A stretch of DNA of 64,000 nt from Oscillospiraceae bacterium (GTDB lineage Bacteria > Bacillota > Clostridia > Oscillospirales > Oscillospiraceae). Of the stretch, positions 1 to 7,919 are shown in pieces. Below the pieces are notes generated by a model. That model did not search any database and was not told where the DNA came from. It saw only the letters and a program-made list of their open reading frames with translations. The position numbers and the translations under genes were made by a program. The DNA lies in NCBI GenBank assembly GCA_020025675.1, contig JAHHRS010000001.1, forward strand, positions 1 to 64,000, written 5' to 3'. How positions within the stretch are numbered: position 1 is the first letter of the stretch; each line of letters begins with the position of its first letter.

Positions 1-476
1 TTTATGCCCTCCCTTATATTTTCCAGAGTATGAGTGACTTCACCGAAACGGTCAAGCTGATCTCTGAATAGATTTGTCACCACTATGACCTGCGGCTGAA
101 GATCTTTGAAAACCTGCCTTGCTGCCGCCTCATCGCACTCAATAACGGCGTACTTTTTTTGCATTTTGCCGCTTAAAGAGCAGTTCATAACAAACTCCGT
201 TGTAATGCCGCTTATCAGGTTTGCACCGGATTTATTAGAAAAGTAGCTCATATCTGCCAGCGCAAAAGCCTCTTCTATCATTCTGGCAGAAGTGGTTTTT
301 CCGTTAGTACCGGTTACGGCTACCGTCTTTACGTCCCTGGCAAGAATTCCCAGAAGATCCGGGCATATCTTCAGGGCTATTCTGCCGGGCATGGCGGTGC
401 CGCCACGGTGTAGAAGCCTTGAGAGAAGACGGAGAAGTTTACAAACTGCGATGGCTGTAAATGCTTTAAAATTCAT
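1..476 (-). CDS. murT: MurT, lipid II isoglutaminyl synthase Mur-ligase subunit (partial, N-terminal part)
   Basis: The reading frame runs off the window at base 1, leaving the first 158 residues. MurT with GatD amidates the D-Glu of lipid II stem peptides at the cytoplasmic membrane. Seen: an N-terminal basic/hydrophobic segment, the Mur-ligase ATP loop TGTNGKTT at about residues 55-62, NKSGANL shortly after, and NLFRDQLDRFGE, which is very typical of MurT rather than MurC/D/E/F. The start ATG (474-476) follows AAAGGAGAA at good spacing. The zinc-binding Cys cluster and C-terminal domain are outside the window, and gatD would be expected just beyond base 1. Identification rests on motif recognition. 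Confidence 0.85.
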   Translation of the reverse strand, partial: MNFKAFTAIAVCKLLRLLSRLLHRGGTAMPGRIALKICPDLLGILARDVKTVAVTGTNGKTTSARMIEEAFALADMSYFSNKSGANLISGITTEFVMNCSLSGKMQKKYAVIECDEAAARQVFKDLQPQVIVVTNLFRDQLDRFGEVTHTLENIREGI

Positions 477-548
477 ATGATATTCTCCTTTATAAGCGCT
501 CGATTATCTCATATGTAATAAGCTTTGTAATTATGTACCTAACTATAT

Positions 549-577
549 ATTATAACACGGCCGATAAACATGAGCAA
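549..577 (-). promoter_or_regulatory. Promoter of murT
   Basis: On the minus strand TTGCTC (572-577) and TATAAT (549-554) are separated by 17 bases, with TGT just upstream of the -10 (extended -10). This gives a leader of about 65 bases before the murT ATG. It is a good sigma-A match and sits alone in the intergenic region. Confidence 0.6.
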
Positions 578-609
578 GAAATATGTGGACGGTAAGAAAG
601 TTTCGAAAA

Positions 610-643
610 AAGAAGACGGAGCGGGTCTCCGCTCCGTCTTCTT
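610..643 (-). terminator. Intrinsic terminator of the cca-udg-DUF2156-GNAT operon
   Basis: A perfect 15-bp stem (610-624 with 629-643), GC-rich, with loop GTCT. On the minus strand the stem is followed by six T residues, so it ends the minus-strand operon whose last stop codon is at 762. Confidence 0.85.
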
Positions 644-761
644 TATGGTTTGAGGACAAAATGAAAAAGAAAATTATCTTTACTTGCAAATATTATGATA
701 CCCTTCAGATGTTTCATAATAAAGCTTAATTTTGTTACAATAATGTAAAATGAATAAATTT

Positions 762-1595
762 TCAGTCGAATGAAAGATTCCAGATACAGTCTTTAGGTAT
801 ATCCCTGTCTGCGGCAATATACGGTTCACCCTCCTCAGAGGGACTGTAAAGCTCCACTTCCTCAACACCCAAAGCTGCTCCGATTGAGGCGGCAACTATA
901 TGCCTTTCGGATTCATCTGCACAGATAAGCTCTCTGATTATTCCGCACTCTCCGTCCTTATACCCTGCCCCTATTCCGCAGCCTGCTGCGAAAAAACCGC
1001 CGCCGTTTTCAGCGCACAGTATTTTCTCAAATTCAAGACTTGGATTTGAAAGATGCAGATGAGGCCGGTCTTTAAGCATGTTTTCCCGCCACAGCATATA
1101 TTCTGTAGAAGTTAAAGGCATATAAAGCTCCAAGGGAGCGCTTTTAATCCTCTCCTTTTTCCGGTATAGGGCGCACTTCACACCTATTATCTCTTCATAC
1201 CAGCCGTAAAGGCTTTTTTCAGCAGGAAGAAGTGTAACAACGTCCGCTTCACGCTCTCTGGCTTTAACAGCAGCCGCCTTAACAAGCGCACCGCCAATAC
1301 CCTGATGCCTGAATTCTTCATCGACTGCAACACCGTAGATATAACCGCATACAGGGGATTTTCCATTGTTTGAAAACGGATTGCCTGAACCTAAAATAAG
1401 CTCCTGACCGCAGAGAACATAGGCCGCACCTGCAATTTCGCCGTTAATTTCTGCCACGATACCTGTACCCATGTCTCTAAGCAACCGAAAAAATTCACCC
1501 ACAAAATGTTCCCCGTCGTCAAAATTTCTGAGCCATAAGTCTGTGAGCTTTCCTATATCTCTGCCTTCATATTCGCGTATGATAAAATTACTCAT
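762..1595 (-). CDS. GNAT family N-acetyltransferase
   Basis: A 277-residue acetyltransferase. The acetyl-CoA pyrophosphate loop is visible as RHQGIGGAL at about residues 96-104, after the beta-strand GYIYGVAVDEEF, which is GNAT motif A. The N-terminal 150 residues make up the GNAT domain; the remaining 120 are less typical and may be a second degenerate GNAT-like half. The substrate cannot be told. The ATG follows GAGGTGG and overlaps the end of the DUF2156 gene by 8 bases, so the two are probably translationally coupled. DUF2156 proteins share the GNAT-like fold, which makes the pairing of interest. Confidence 0.8.
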   Translation of the reverse strand: MSNFIIREYEGRDIGKLTDLWLRNFDDGEHFVGEFFRLLRDMGTGIVAEINGEIAGAAYVLCGQELILGSGNPFSNNGKSPVCGYIYGVAVDEEFRHQGIGGALVKAAAVKAREREADVVTLLPAEKSLYGWYEEIIGVKCALYRKKERIKSAPLELYMPLTSTEYMLWRENMLKDRPHLHLSNPSLEFEKILCAENGGGFFAAGCGIGAGYKDGECGIIRELICADESERHIVAASIGAALGVEEVELYSPSEEGEPYIAADRDIPKDCIWNLSFD

Positions 1596-2514
1596 CTTTC
1601 CACCTCGCTGAATATTTTTTCAGTATATATTCGGGCTTGTATGACAGCTTAGAACGGCGAAGGGAGGGCAGCCCCATATCGTCCTCACGGTTTATATATT
1701 TTAAATCAGGATGATTTTTCATAACCATTCGGCACAGTTCACGGCACACCATGGGATACGCACCGTTTACAGAGGGGTCGGCCTTTTCAAAGTGAACATT
1801 AAAGCAATCGGAATTTGACATTTCACCGAGAGAAAATCCCATTACTTTGCCCTCGCTTTTTAAAATTCCGCCTTCCATATCCAGCTGCCCATATACGGCA
1901 AAAGCCTCTTCTATGGCCTCCAGCTCAAAACTTATGCTTTCGTCCAAACGTTCCCTGTTATCATTTATCCAAGAAATCAGCATTTCATGACACTCAGGAA
2001 TATTTTCCTTTGTTATCGGCACAAATTCCCACTCATGCTCTGCCTCAAAGCGGTTGCAGTGGTTCTTTTTGCTGTGAAGAGCTTTACCGGAAAATGATGA
2101 AAGCTTTTGCGCAAGATATATATAGTCGGCGCTTTCCTCGTTCTCTTCAAATATGAATTTTCCCGGATATTCCTTTTCTAAAATTTCCTTGTGTACTTCA
2201 GTCACACCTTCAAGAACCAGCGGACATCCGATTTGTTCTGCATGTTCTCTAAGAACATCTATGGCAGGCTTTACAGGCCCTTGACCTACGGGATACACAA
2301 AAATCGGTTTATCCTCGTAGCAGAGCTTTACAAGAAGTCTGCCTTCAAAGGGGCATAGTAACTGCTTATAGTACTTGTCCCAAATGTACATGTTTCCAAA
2401 ATTATAGTCGGCGCTGGGACTGTTTTCCGCCATAACTATTTTGGTGACCCAGTCTTTATCCCGGACTGTTATAGGTTTAAAATCAAGCATAGGGGTCTCA
2501 GTATGTTCTGTCAC
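1588..2514 (-). CDS. DUF2156 domain-containing protein (phosphatidylglycerol lysyltransferase C-terminal-like fold)
   Basis: 308 residues with landmarks of the DUF2156/LPG-synthase C-terminal family: a central YLAQKLSSFSGKALHSKKNH segment and the C-terminal YINREDDMGLPSLRRSKLSY. Family members fold as tandem GNAT-like domains. In MprF this domain transfers Lys from Lys-tRNA to lipid, but free-standing proteins like this one lack a membrane part and have no established substrate. The GTG start at 2512-2514 overlaps the upstream udg gene by 17 bases. A GGAG sits about 15 bases upstream, so the internal ATG at 2488-2490 is a possible alternative. Third gene of four. Confidence 0.75.
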   Translation of the reverse strand: MTEHTETPMLDFKPITVRDKDWVTKIVMAENSPSADYNFGNMYIWDKYYKQLLCPFEGRLLVKLCYEDKPIFVYPVGQGPVKPAIDVLREHAEQIGCPLVLEGVTEVHKEILEKEYPGKFIFEENEESADYIYLAQKLSSFSGKALHSKKNHCNRFEAEHEWEFVPITKENIPECHEMLISWINDNRERLDESISFELEAIEEAFAVYGQLDMEGGILKSEGKVMGFSLGEMSNSDCFNVHFEKADPSVNGAYPMVCRELCRMVMKNHPDLKYINREDDMGLPSLRRSKLSYKPEYILKKYSARWKDE

Positions 2515-3064
2515 AGACAGAGCGTATCTCCTTTCTAATGGCCCTTAAATCCATAAAGGCCTCCGGTCTTTTGTTAACGTCTCGGAGCAATGCGGAGGGA
2601 TGATAGGTTGCCATTACCCTGCGGCCTTCTAGGTTAAACCATTCTCCGTGCTCTTTCGTAATGTGAAAATCCTGTTTTATTATGGCCTGGGCCGCTATTC
2701 TTCCCAGACATACAATTATTTTGGGGTCAACCAGCTTAATCTGCCGCCAAAGCCATTCATGGCATGCATCCTGCTCCACATTCAGCGGGTCCCGGTTTCT
2801 GGGGGGACGGCATTTGACGATATTGGCTATATAGACCTTAGATCTGTCTAAGTCTATCATTTCCATCATCTTATCAAACAGCTGTCCGGCAGGGCCTACA
2901 AACGGTACACCCTGTATATCTTCCTGCTCTCCCGGTCCTTCACCGATAAACATGATTTCGGCATTGGGGTTACCGTCGCCGAAAACAAGATGCTTTCTGG
3001 TATCACCCAGTGAACAGCGCCGACAACCGGCGCAGTCTTTTTTAAGCTTATCCCAACTGTCCAT
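2498..3064 (-). CDS. udg: Uracil-DNA glycosylase, family 4 (4Fe-4S type)
   Basis: 188 residues. It removes uracil from DNA in base-excision repair. The family 4 signature is complete: motif 1 GEGPGEQED at residues 41-49, motif 2 ATYHPSALLR near residue 153, and four Cys placed as the iron-sulfur ligands (C14, C17, C85, C101; the last two in VKCRPPRNRDP...DAC). Length is normal for the family. The ATG is preceded by GGAGGAATAGAT. It lies 2 bases after cca and overlaps the DUF2156 gene, so it is in the middle of an operon. Family 4 or 5 enzymes commonly replace Ung in thermophiles and clostridia. Confidence 0.9.
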   Translation of the reverse strand: MDSWDKLKKDCAGCRRCSLGDTRKHLVFGDGNPNAEIMFIGEGPGEQEDIQGVPFVGPAGQLFDKMMEMIDLDRSKVYIANIVKCRPPRNRDPLNVEQDACHEWLWRQIKLVDPKIIVCLGRIAAQAIIKQDFHITKEHGEWFNLEGRRVMATYHPSALLRDVNKRPEAFMDLRAIRKEIRSVCDRTY

Positions 3065-3066
3065 AT

Positions 3067-4260
3067 CTATTCCTCCGTACCCTGAGCTAAGGAAAGAAGA
3101 ATTTCACGCTTGTTAAACTGTGGAAATTCCATAACATAATCAAGAAGGAAAAGTAGCATTTCGCCCAAATCTCTGCCGCATAGGCCAAGCTCCATCAGGT
3201 CTTTGCCCGTAACTGCTAAGTGCTTTAAAGAAAAACACTCTCCGCTTTTAAGTACAGCCTTGAGCTGTTTTTGATAATTCCCGTCTCTAAGCCTGTCGCC
3301 GCATACAGCTGCGCAGCTCACAGCGTCAACCCCGTATTTATTGAGTAACCTTTTCCACTCCACCGGAGTTTGGGGACAAGCCGGGTCCGTAAGTATCTTG
3401 GCGGCACTGCGGCACACCCTTACGCTTCTTTTGTCAAGCTTCAGCTTTAAAAGAAATTCTTCAACAGAGTCAATACAGCCATAATTTTCCAGCAATACAC
3501 AAAAGCAGGTCCAGCGATTAAGAGCCTTTTTCGGAAGGCGTGTTAAGCTTCCCCCATCGTCTATTAGCTGAGGGCGTGAAACAAGATAGCTGTCCATAAG
3601 TCCCAGTTCAATAAGCTGAAAAACCTTTTCGGGAGCGGGACCCAGAAGAATTTTTTGCACTTCATCTCTTATCCGTTCCGGAGCAATATTTACTGCCAAT
3701 GGTGCTTTGAGCCGAATGGCTTCAAGGGTTTTCTGCTCAATTTCAAATCCCAGCCGGGAAGAAAAGCGGACTGCTCTGAACATTCGAAGAGCGTCTTCCT
3801 CAAAACGGAGCTGAGGCTCGCCCACGGCCCGTATGAGATGCTTTTCAATGTCTGCAACGCCCCCGAAGGGGTCTGCCATAAGACCGTCGGGGGAGAAGGC
3901 AATGGCATTCATAGTAAAGTCCCTGCGGCTTAGATCGGTGGTTAGATCTCCCACAAAGCTCACCATGTCCGGGTGCCTGTGGTCACTGTAAGCTCCTTCC
4001 GAACGAAAGGTGGTGACCTCTGCCAAGCGTGAATTCATCTTAACTGTAACGGTTCCGTGTTTTAATCCGGTAGGCTCAGAATCCGGGAAAATTTCCATAA
4101 CCTGCTCCGGAAGTGCGCTGGTGCTTATGTCCCAATCCTGCGGTATGCGACCCATAAGCATGTCTCTTATACAGCCGCCTACAAGAAAGGCCTGATGGCC
4201 TCTGGCCTGAAGGGTGACAAGAATATTTCTTACATATTTCGGAGGATAAACGGCAGGCAT
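3067..4260 (-). CDS. cca: CCA tRNA nucleotidyltransferase
   Basis: Adds or repairs the 3' CCA of tRNAs. Class II nucleotidyltransferase features are visible: LVGGCIRDMLMGR followed by DWD (metal-binding DxD) near residues 25-47, RRDFTMNAIAF (motif B) and RFEEDALRMFRAVRFSSRLGF (motifs C/D, RNA and NTP binding). The frame is open further upstream, but the ATG at 4258-4260 is chosen because AAGGAGTGAG precedes it at proper spacing and the protein then begins with the usual MPxxYPPxYV segment (397 residues). First gene of the minus-strand operon. The one tRNA gene in this window already encodes its CCA, so the enzyme here would act mainly in repair for that tRNA. Confidence 0.93.
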   Translation of the reverse strand: MPAVYPPKYVRNILVTLQARGHQAFLVGGCIRDMLMGRIPQDWDISTSALPEQVMEIFPDSEPTGLKHGTVTVKMNSRLAEVTTFRSEGAYSDHRHPDMVSFVGDLTTDLSRRDFTMNAIAFSPDGLMADPFGGVADIEKHLIRAVGEPQLRFEEDALRMFRAVRFSSRLGFEIEQKTLEAIRLKAPLAVNIAPERIRDEVQKILLGPAPEKVFQLIELGLMDSYLVSRPQLIDDGGSLTRLPKKALNRWTCFCVLLENYGCIDSVEEFLLKLKLDKRSVRVCRSAAKILTDPACPQTPVEWKRLLNKYGVDAVSCAAVCGDRLRDGNYQKQLKAVLKSGECFSLKHLAVTGKDLMELGLCGRDLGEMLLFLLDYVMEFPQFNKREILLSLAQGTEE

Positions 4261-4347
4261 CGACTCACTCCTTTTTAAAATTTTGGTCACATGAAATATT
4301 ATGAAGCTAAAGAGCATAAGAATTACTTGCAAGAAAGGCCGACGGGT

Positions 4348-4377
4348 ATTATAATACAAATTGGCTTTCTATGTGCA
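4348..4377 (-). promoter_or_regulatory. Possible promoter of the cca operon
   Basis: A perfect minus-strand TATAAT (4348-4353) has only a partial -35, TGCACA (4372-4377, spacing 18). It is the best candidate in the divergent cca/murC region. Confidence 0.4.
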
Positions 4378-4466
4378 TTTTAACATTTTGACAGCTAAAC
4401 ATCAATACCCTCAGCCTTTGAGGGCTTAAATCCGACTGATTTTTTGCCAGCGTTTTCGCACATGCG

Positions 4467-4495
4467 TTTTTACGTTCAGATGTCGGTTATATAAT
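4467..4495 (+). promoter_or_regulatory. Possible promoter of murC
   Basis: TATAAT at 4490-4495 with a poor -35 (TTTTTA, 4467-4472, 17-base spacing). If used, transcription would begin near 4502, which would exclude the ATG at 4501 and favour the ATG at 4513. Confidence 0.3.
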
Positions 4496-4512
4496 TTGAA
4501 ATGGAGTCAGAT

Positions 4513-5880
4513 ATGTCAGATTTTTCAAACTTTCTTTCCCCCGGCAGAAAAGGTCATCTAATAGGCGTTGGAGGAGTTTCCATGTCCTCTCTTGCCGACC
4601 TTTTGAACGGCATGGGAATAAATATTACAGGCTCGGATATGAATGAGGGGCCTAATCTTAAAAACCTGAGAGAAAAGGGCATTCAAATATTCATGGGTCA
4701 TAATGCCGAAAACATTACAGACGATGTGGAATTTGTTGTCCGCACTGCCGCTGTTCATGATGACAATCCGGAGATAATAGCTGCTCATCAGAAAGGCATT
4801 CCGGTTTTTGAGAGAACTCAGGCATGGGGCGCTATATCAAAGGACTATGCAAATGCACTGTGCATTTCCGGAACTCACGGTAAAACCACCACCACTTCCA
4901 TGTGTACCCATATCCTTATGGCTGCCGACAAAGACCCTACCGTTATGATAGGCGGAACTCTGCCTCTGCTTAATGCCGGTCACAGAGTAGGTCACGGCAA
5001 TACCATAGTTATGGAAGCCTGTGAATATTATAATTCTTTCCTGTCATTTCACCCCACTGTGGCGGTTATTTTGAATATTGAAGCAGATCATCTGGATTTC
5101 TTCAAAGACCTTGAAGATGTGGAGCGCTCTTTCAGAGCTTTTGCGTCCAGAGTTCCTGACGACGGTTATATAGTGGCCAATAGTGATGATAAAAACACTA
5201 TGGATACCTTAAAAAATATTGACAGGAAGGTTATAACCTTCGGTCTTAACAGCAGGGCTGACGTTTACGCAAGAAATGTACGCTATATAGGCGCAAACAG
5301 TGAGTTTGACATTATGTATAAGGGCAGACTCTTTACCAAGGTTACCCTTCATGTTCCCGGCGAACACAATGTTAAGAATGCACTTGCCGCTACCGCAGCT
5401 GCCATCTGTCTTGGTGTTAAGCCCTATGCGGTAAAGTACGGCCTTGCCGGATTTACGGGAGCGGGCAGACGTTTTGAGTTTAAGGGGAAATTTAACGGTG
5501 CCGATGTTTATGATGACTATGCACACCATCCGGGGGAGCTGGGAGCACTGCTGGATGCCGTGGAAAAACTCAACTATAAACGTATAGTACTCGTATTCCA
5601 GCCCCATACTTATACAAGAACCGCCGCCCTTTTTGACGATTTCGTGGAGCAGCTAAAGAGACCTGATGTATTGCTGCTGGCTGAAATTTTTGCGGCCAGA
5701 GAGAAGAATACAATAGGAATTTCTTCTGCATCACTGGCTGAAAAGGTGGATGGGGCCAGCTTCTTCGGCAGCTTCCCCGAGCTTGAAGACGAGCTTAGAC
5801 GAATTGCGTCGCCGGGTGACATTATTCTTACCGTTGGCGCAGGCGATGTGTATAAAATCGGCGAAAATCTTGTAAAGTAA
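4513..5880 (+). CDS. murC: UDP-N-acetylmuramate--L-alanine ligase
   Basis: Cytoplasmic Mur ligase adding L-Ala to UDP-MurNAc. Seen: the UDP-binding GVGGVSMSSLA near residue 18, the P-loop GTHGKTT at 120-126, NIEADHLDFF (the His/Asp region that distinguishes MurC), and DDYAHHPGE in the C-terminal domain. 455 residues, normal length. An in-frame ATG at 4501 exists, but only the ATG at 4513 has a Shine-Dalgarno (TGGAG, 6-base spacer). It is monocistronic or followed by readthrough; no strong hairpin follows the stop before the next promoter at 5943. Confidence 0.92.
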   Translation: MSDFSNFLSPGRKGHLIGVGGVSMSSLADLLNGMGINITGSDMNEGPNLKNLREKGIQIFMGHNAENITDDVEFVVRTAAVHDDNPEIIAAHQKGIPVFERTQAWGAISKDYANALCISGTHGKTTTTSMCTHILMAADKDPTVMIGGTLPLLNAGHRVGHGNTIVMEACEYYNSFLSFHPTVAVILNIEADHLDFFKDLEDVERSFRAFASRVPDDGYIVANSDDKNTMDTLKNIDRKVITFGLNSRADVYARNVRYIGANSEFDIMYKGRLFTKVTLHVPGEHNVKNALAATAAAICLGVKPYAVKYGLAGFTGAGRRFEFKGKFNGADVYDDYAHHPGELGALLDAVEKLNYKRIVLVFQPHTYTRTAALFDDFVEQLKRPDVLLLAEIFAAREKNTIGISSASLAEKVDGASFFGSFPELEDELRRIASPGDIILTVGAGDVYKIGENLVK

Positions 5881-5942
5881 CCTAAAATTTTCAGACCTTC
5901 CATTTGCATTATGTTAAGATTAGCTAAAATCACAAAAAATTG

Positions 5943-5971
5943 TTGACAAGTGTAATTCACTAAACTATAAT
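5943..5971 (+). promoter_or_regulatory. Consensus sigma-A promoter of the metNIQ leader
   Basis: TTGACA (5943-5948), exactly 17 bases, then TATAAT (5966-5971): a perfect consensus. Predicted start is near 5978. It drives the Met-rich leader frame and, if the terminator is read through, metNIQ. It is the best promoter match in the window. Confidence 0.88.
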
Positions 5972-6004
5972 CGAGTTAAAGTTTTGAAAGGAGCGTACTG
6001 AGCT

Positions 6005-6109
6005 ATGCGTTTCGTATCTAACAGCAACAACAGCATGATGGCTATGATGTACATGATGAACATGTGCATGATGATGCGCGCGCAAAAATCCAGTTCGCCG
6101 ACTTTCTAA
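6005..6109 (+). CDS. Met-rich 34-residue leader peptide
   Basis: A 34-codon frame with 11 Met codons (32 percent), ten of them packed in codons 11-24 (MMAMMYMMNMCMMM, bases 6035-6076). AAAGGAG (5987-5993) precedes the ATG with an 11-base spacer, slightly long but usable. The frame lies between a perfect promoter and a strong terminator and stops 36 bases before the terminator stem. The next genes encode a methionine importer, so a role as a regulatory leader peptide sensing Met-tRNA charging is inferred, as for his, trp or leu leader peptides. Alternatives are a small metal-binding peptide or a short RNA with a fortuitous frame; the match between peptide composition and transporter substrate argues against chance. 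Confidence 0.68.
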   Translation: MRFVSNSNNSMMAMMYMMNMCMMMRAQKSSSPTF

Positions 6110-6145
6110 AAGCCATCAAAAGAAAATTTTTAATTTAAATTTTCG

Positions 6146-6186
6146 GGGCCGGGAAGCAAGCGAGCTTCCCGGCCCTTTTGTTTTTT
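6146..6186 (+). terminator. Intrinsic terminator / attenuator before metN
   Basis: Perfect 12-bp stem GGGCCGGGAAGC (6146-6157) with GCTTCCCGGCCC (6164-6175), 6-base loop, followed by TTTTGTTTTTT. It lies 33 bases before the metN start, and no convincing promoter fits between, so metNIQ transcription should pass through it. Confidence 0.92.
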
Positions 6187-6219
6187 CTAAAATACAAACT
6201 ATTTTTGGAGATGATTTAA

Positions 6220-7209
6220 GTGATTGAGCTAAAGCACATGTGCAAGACCTATAAGACTTCAAGCAGAGATATTGTTGCGCTGGACGACATCAATCTAAAA
6301 ATTGAGGACGGAGATATATTCGGAATAATAGGCCTCTCCGGAGCAGGTAAAAGTACCCTTGTAAGGTGCATAAATCTGCTTGAAAAGCCAACTTCCGGTG
6401 ATGTTATCATAGACGGAAAGAACATTACAGCCCTCAAGAAAAAGGAACTGTTAAAGCTCAGGGAATCAATAGGAATGATATTTCAGGGCTTCAATCTTCT
6501 GGAACAGAGAAACGTTCTGAAAAACGTGTGCTTCCCTATGGAGATAGCAGGCGTAAATAAGAAAGAAGCCAGGGAGCGAGCAAAGGAGCTGCTTAAAATC
6601 GTCAGCCTTTCAGACAGAGCGGAGTCCTATCCCTCACAGCTCTCCGGCGGACAGAAACAGAGGGTGGCCATAGCAAGAGCCCTTGCAATGAAACCTAAAT
6701 ATCTTCTATGTGATGAAGCCACTTCTGCTTTAGACCCAACTACTACCCGCTCAATACTGGAGCTTCTGAAGGAAATTAACCAGAAAATGGGTGTTACCAT
6801 TGTTGTTATAACCCATGAGATGAAGGTTATAGACCAGATATGCGACAGAGTGGCGGTTATAGACAACAGCCGCATAGCTGAGGAGGGTAAGGTGAGTGAC
6901 GTTTTCGCAAAGCCTAAATCAAGCATAGCAAGAGAACTTATTATCCCTCACGACAGAGCTGTTTTTGACACAAAGGGCGGCAGAAAGCTCCGCCTTACCT
7001 TTAATAATCAGTATTCAAACAGACCTGTAATCTCCGATATGGTGCTGGAGTGTCAGGCTCCGGTAAATATCCTCTTTGCAGACACAAGAGAATTTGAAGG
7101 AGCTATTTACGGACATATGATAATTGAACTTCCCAATGACAGCCGACAGGAAGAAAAAATAATTTCATGGCTCAAAGAGAGCCATATACAGTGGAGAGAG
7201 GAGGATTAA
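6220..7209 (+). CDS. metN: Methionine ABC transporter ATP-binding protein MetN
   Basis: ATPase of the D/L-methionine importer (methionine uptake transporter family). Walker A GLSGAGKST at residues 38-46, signature LSGGQKQR at 141-148, Walker B YLLCDEATSALD at 161-172, H-loop ITHEMKV. A C-terminal extension of about 80 residues (from about 250) fits the NIL regulatory domain, which in MetN binds methionine and causes trans-inhibition. 329 residues. The GTG start follows GGAGATGA. First of three transporter genes, just downstream of the Met-rich leader. Confidence 0.93.
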   Translation: MIELKHMCKTYKTSSRDIVALDDINLKIEDGDIFGIIGLSGAGKSTLVRCINLLEKPTSGDVIIDGKNITALKKKELLKLRESIGMIFQGFNLLEQRNVLKNVCFPMEIAGVNKKEARERAKELLKIVSLSDRAESYPSQLSGGQKQRVAIARALAMKPKYLLCDEATSALDPTTTRSILELLKEINQKMGVTIVVITHEMKVIDQICDRVAVIDNSRIAEEGKVSDVFAKPKSSIARELIIPHDRAVFDTKGGRKLRLTFNNQYSNRPVISDMVLECQAPVNILFADTREFEGAIYGHMIIELPNDSRQEEKIISWLKESHIQWREED

Positions 7210-7212
7210 GCC

Positions 7213-7893
7213 GTGCTTTCAGAAATGTTTTATAAGCTTTGGGATAATAATCTTATCCAGATGGGCATATGGGAAACAATTTACATGACGGTGATTTCAA
7301 CAACCGTTGCCTACCTTTTAGGTTTGCCTCTGGGTATTATACTTAATGTTACCGATGATAAGGGAATTTGCCCTATGCGCTGGCTTAACAGAGTGCTTAG
7401 CGTGGTTGTAAACTTCTTCAGAAGCATACCTTTTATAATCCTTATGATAGCAATGCTCCCTGTGGCAAAGCTCATAGTTGGTACATCATTAGGAAATAAA
7501 GCCACCATTGTAATGCTTATAATAGCTGCTGCCCCTTATGTGGCAAGAATGGTGGAGAGTTCCATTAAGGAGGTGAACTCCGGCATTATTGAAGCCGCCC
7601 AGTCAATGGGCGCAAGTAACTTCCAGATAATCTGGAAGGTGCTCCTTCCTGAGGCAAAGCCCTCCCTTATAGTTGGAGCAGTCATATCCATGGTAACTGT
7701 TCTCGGTTACTCTGCAATGGCAAGTACCATAGGCGGAAAAGGTCTGGGTCAGATAGCCGTTGTGTACGGACACCAGAGAGGAAATTCCGACATCATATGG
7801 ATATGTGTATTTTTGACTGTTATTATCGTTCAGATAATTCAGGAGTTGGGTATGTACATTGCCCGACGGACAGATAAAAGAGTTAGAAACTAA
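7213..7893 (+). CDS. metI: Methionine ABC transporter permease MetI
   Basis: 226-residue inner-membrane permease, one half of the MetI dimer. About five hydrophobic segments, and the EAA loop is clear (EAAQSMGASNFQIIWKVLLP near residue 135), which contacts MetN. GTG start 3 bases after the metN stop, with GAGGAGG inside the metN end, so translation is coupled. Typical length for MetI. Confidence 0.93.
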   Translation: MLSEMFYKLWDNNLIQMGIWETIYMTVISTTVAYLLGLPLGIILNVTDDKGICPMRWLNRVLSVVVNFFRSIPFIILMIAMLPVAKLIVGTSLGNKATIVMLIIAAAPYVARMVESSIKEVNSGIIEAAQSMGASNFQIIWKVLLPEAKPSLIVGAVISMVTVLGYSAMASTIGGKGLGQIAVVYGHQRGNSDIIWICVFLTVIIVQIIQELGMYIARRTDKRVRN

Positions 7894-7919
7894 GAAAGAA
7901 ACATTTGGAGGAAATGAAA

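Larger units (their letters stand above)
5978..6186 (+). promoter_or_regulatory. Candidate methionine leader-peptide attenuator upstream of metNIQ
   Basis: The predicted leader RNA holds four helices. P1 pairs 6036-6043 with 6111-6118 (8 bp, TGATGGCT with AGCCATCA), joining the start of the Met codon run to bases just after the stop codon. P2 is a 9-bp hairpin inside the run (6047-6055 with 6061-6069, one G-U). P3 is an 8-bp AT-rich hairpin (6122-6129 with 6137-6144). The terminator is 6146-6175. A ribosome on codons 11-12 would block P1 and P2, and one at the stop codon would block the 3' arm of P1. No strong antiterminator competing directly for the terminator stem was found; the best alternative is CAAAAG (6117-6122) with CTTTTG (6175-6180). 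Function is inferred from architecture and position. Confidence 0.6.

Noticed and set aside
5880..6220. S-box (SAM riboswitch) or T-box leader before metN
   Set aside because: Looked for because they are common for methionine genes in Firmicutes; neither the S-box core sequences nor the T-box GGGUGG-ACCGCG motif is present, and the leader is too short.
7905..7919. TTG or first ATG as metQ start
   Set aside because: The TTG lies within the Shine-Dalgarno and the ATG at 7914 is only 2 bases from it; the ATG at 7920 has ideal spacing and begins a normal lipoprotein signal.
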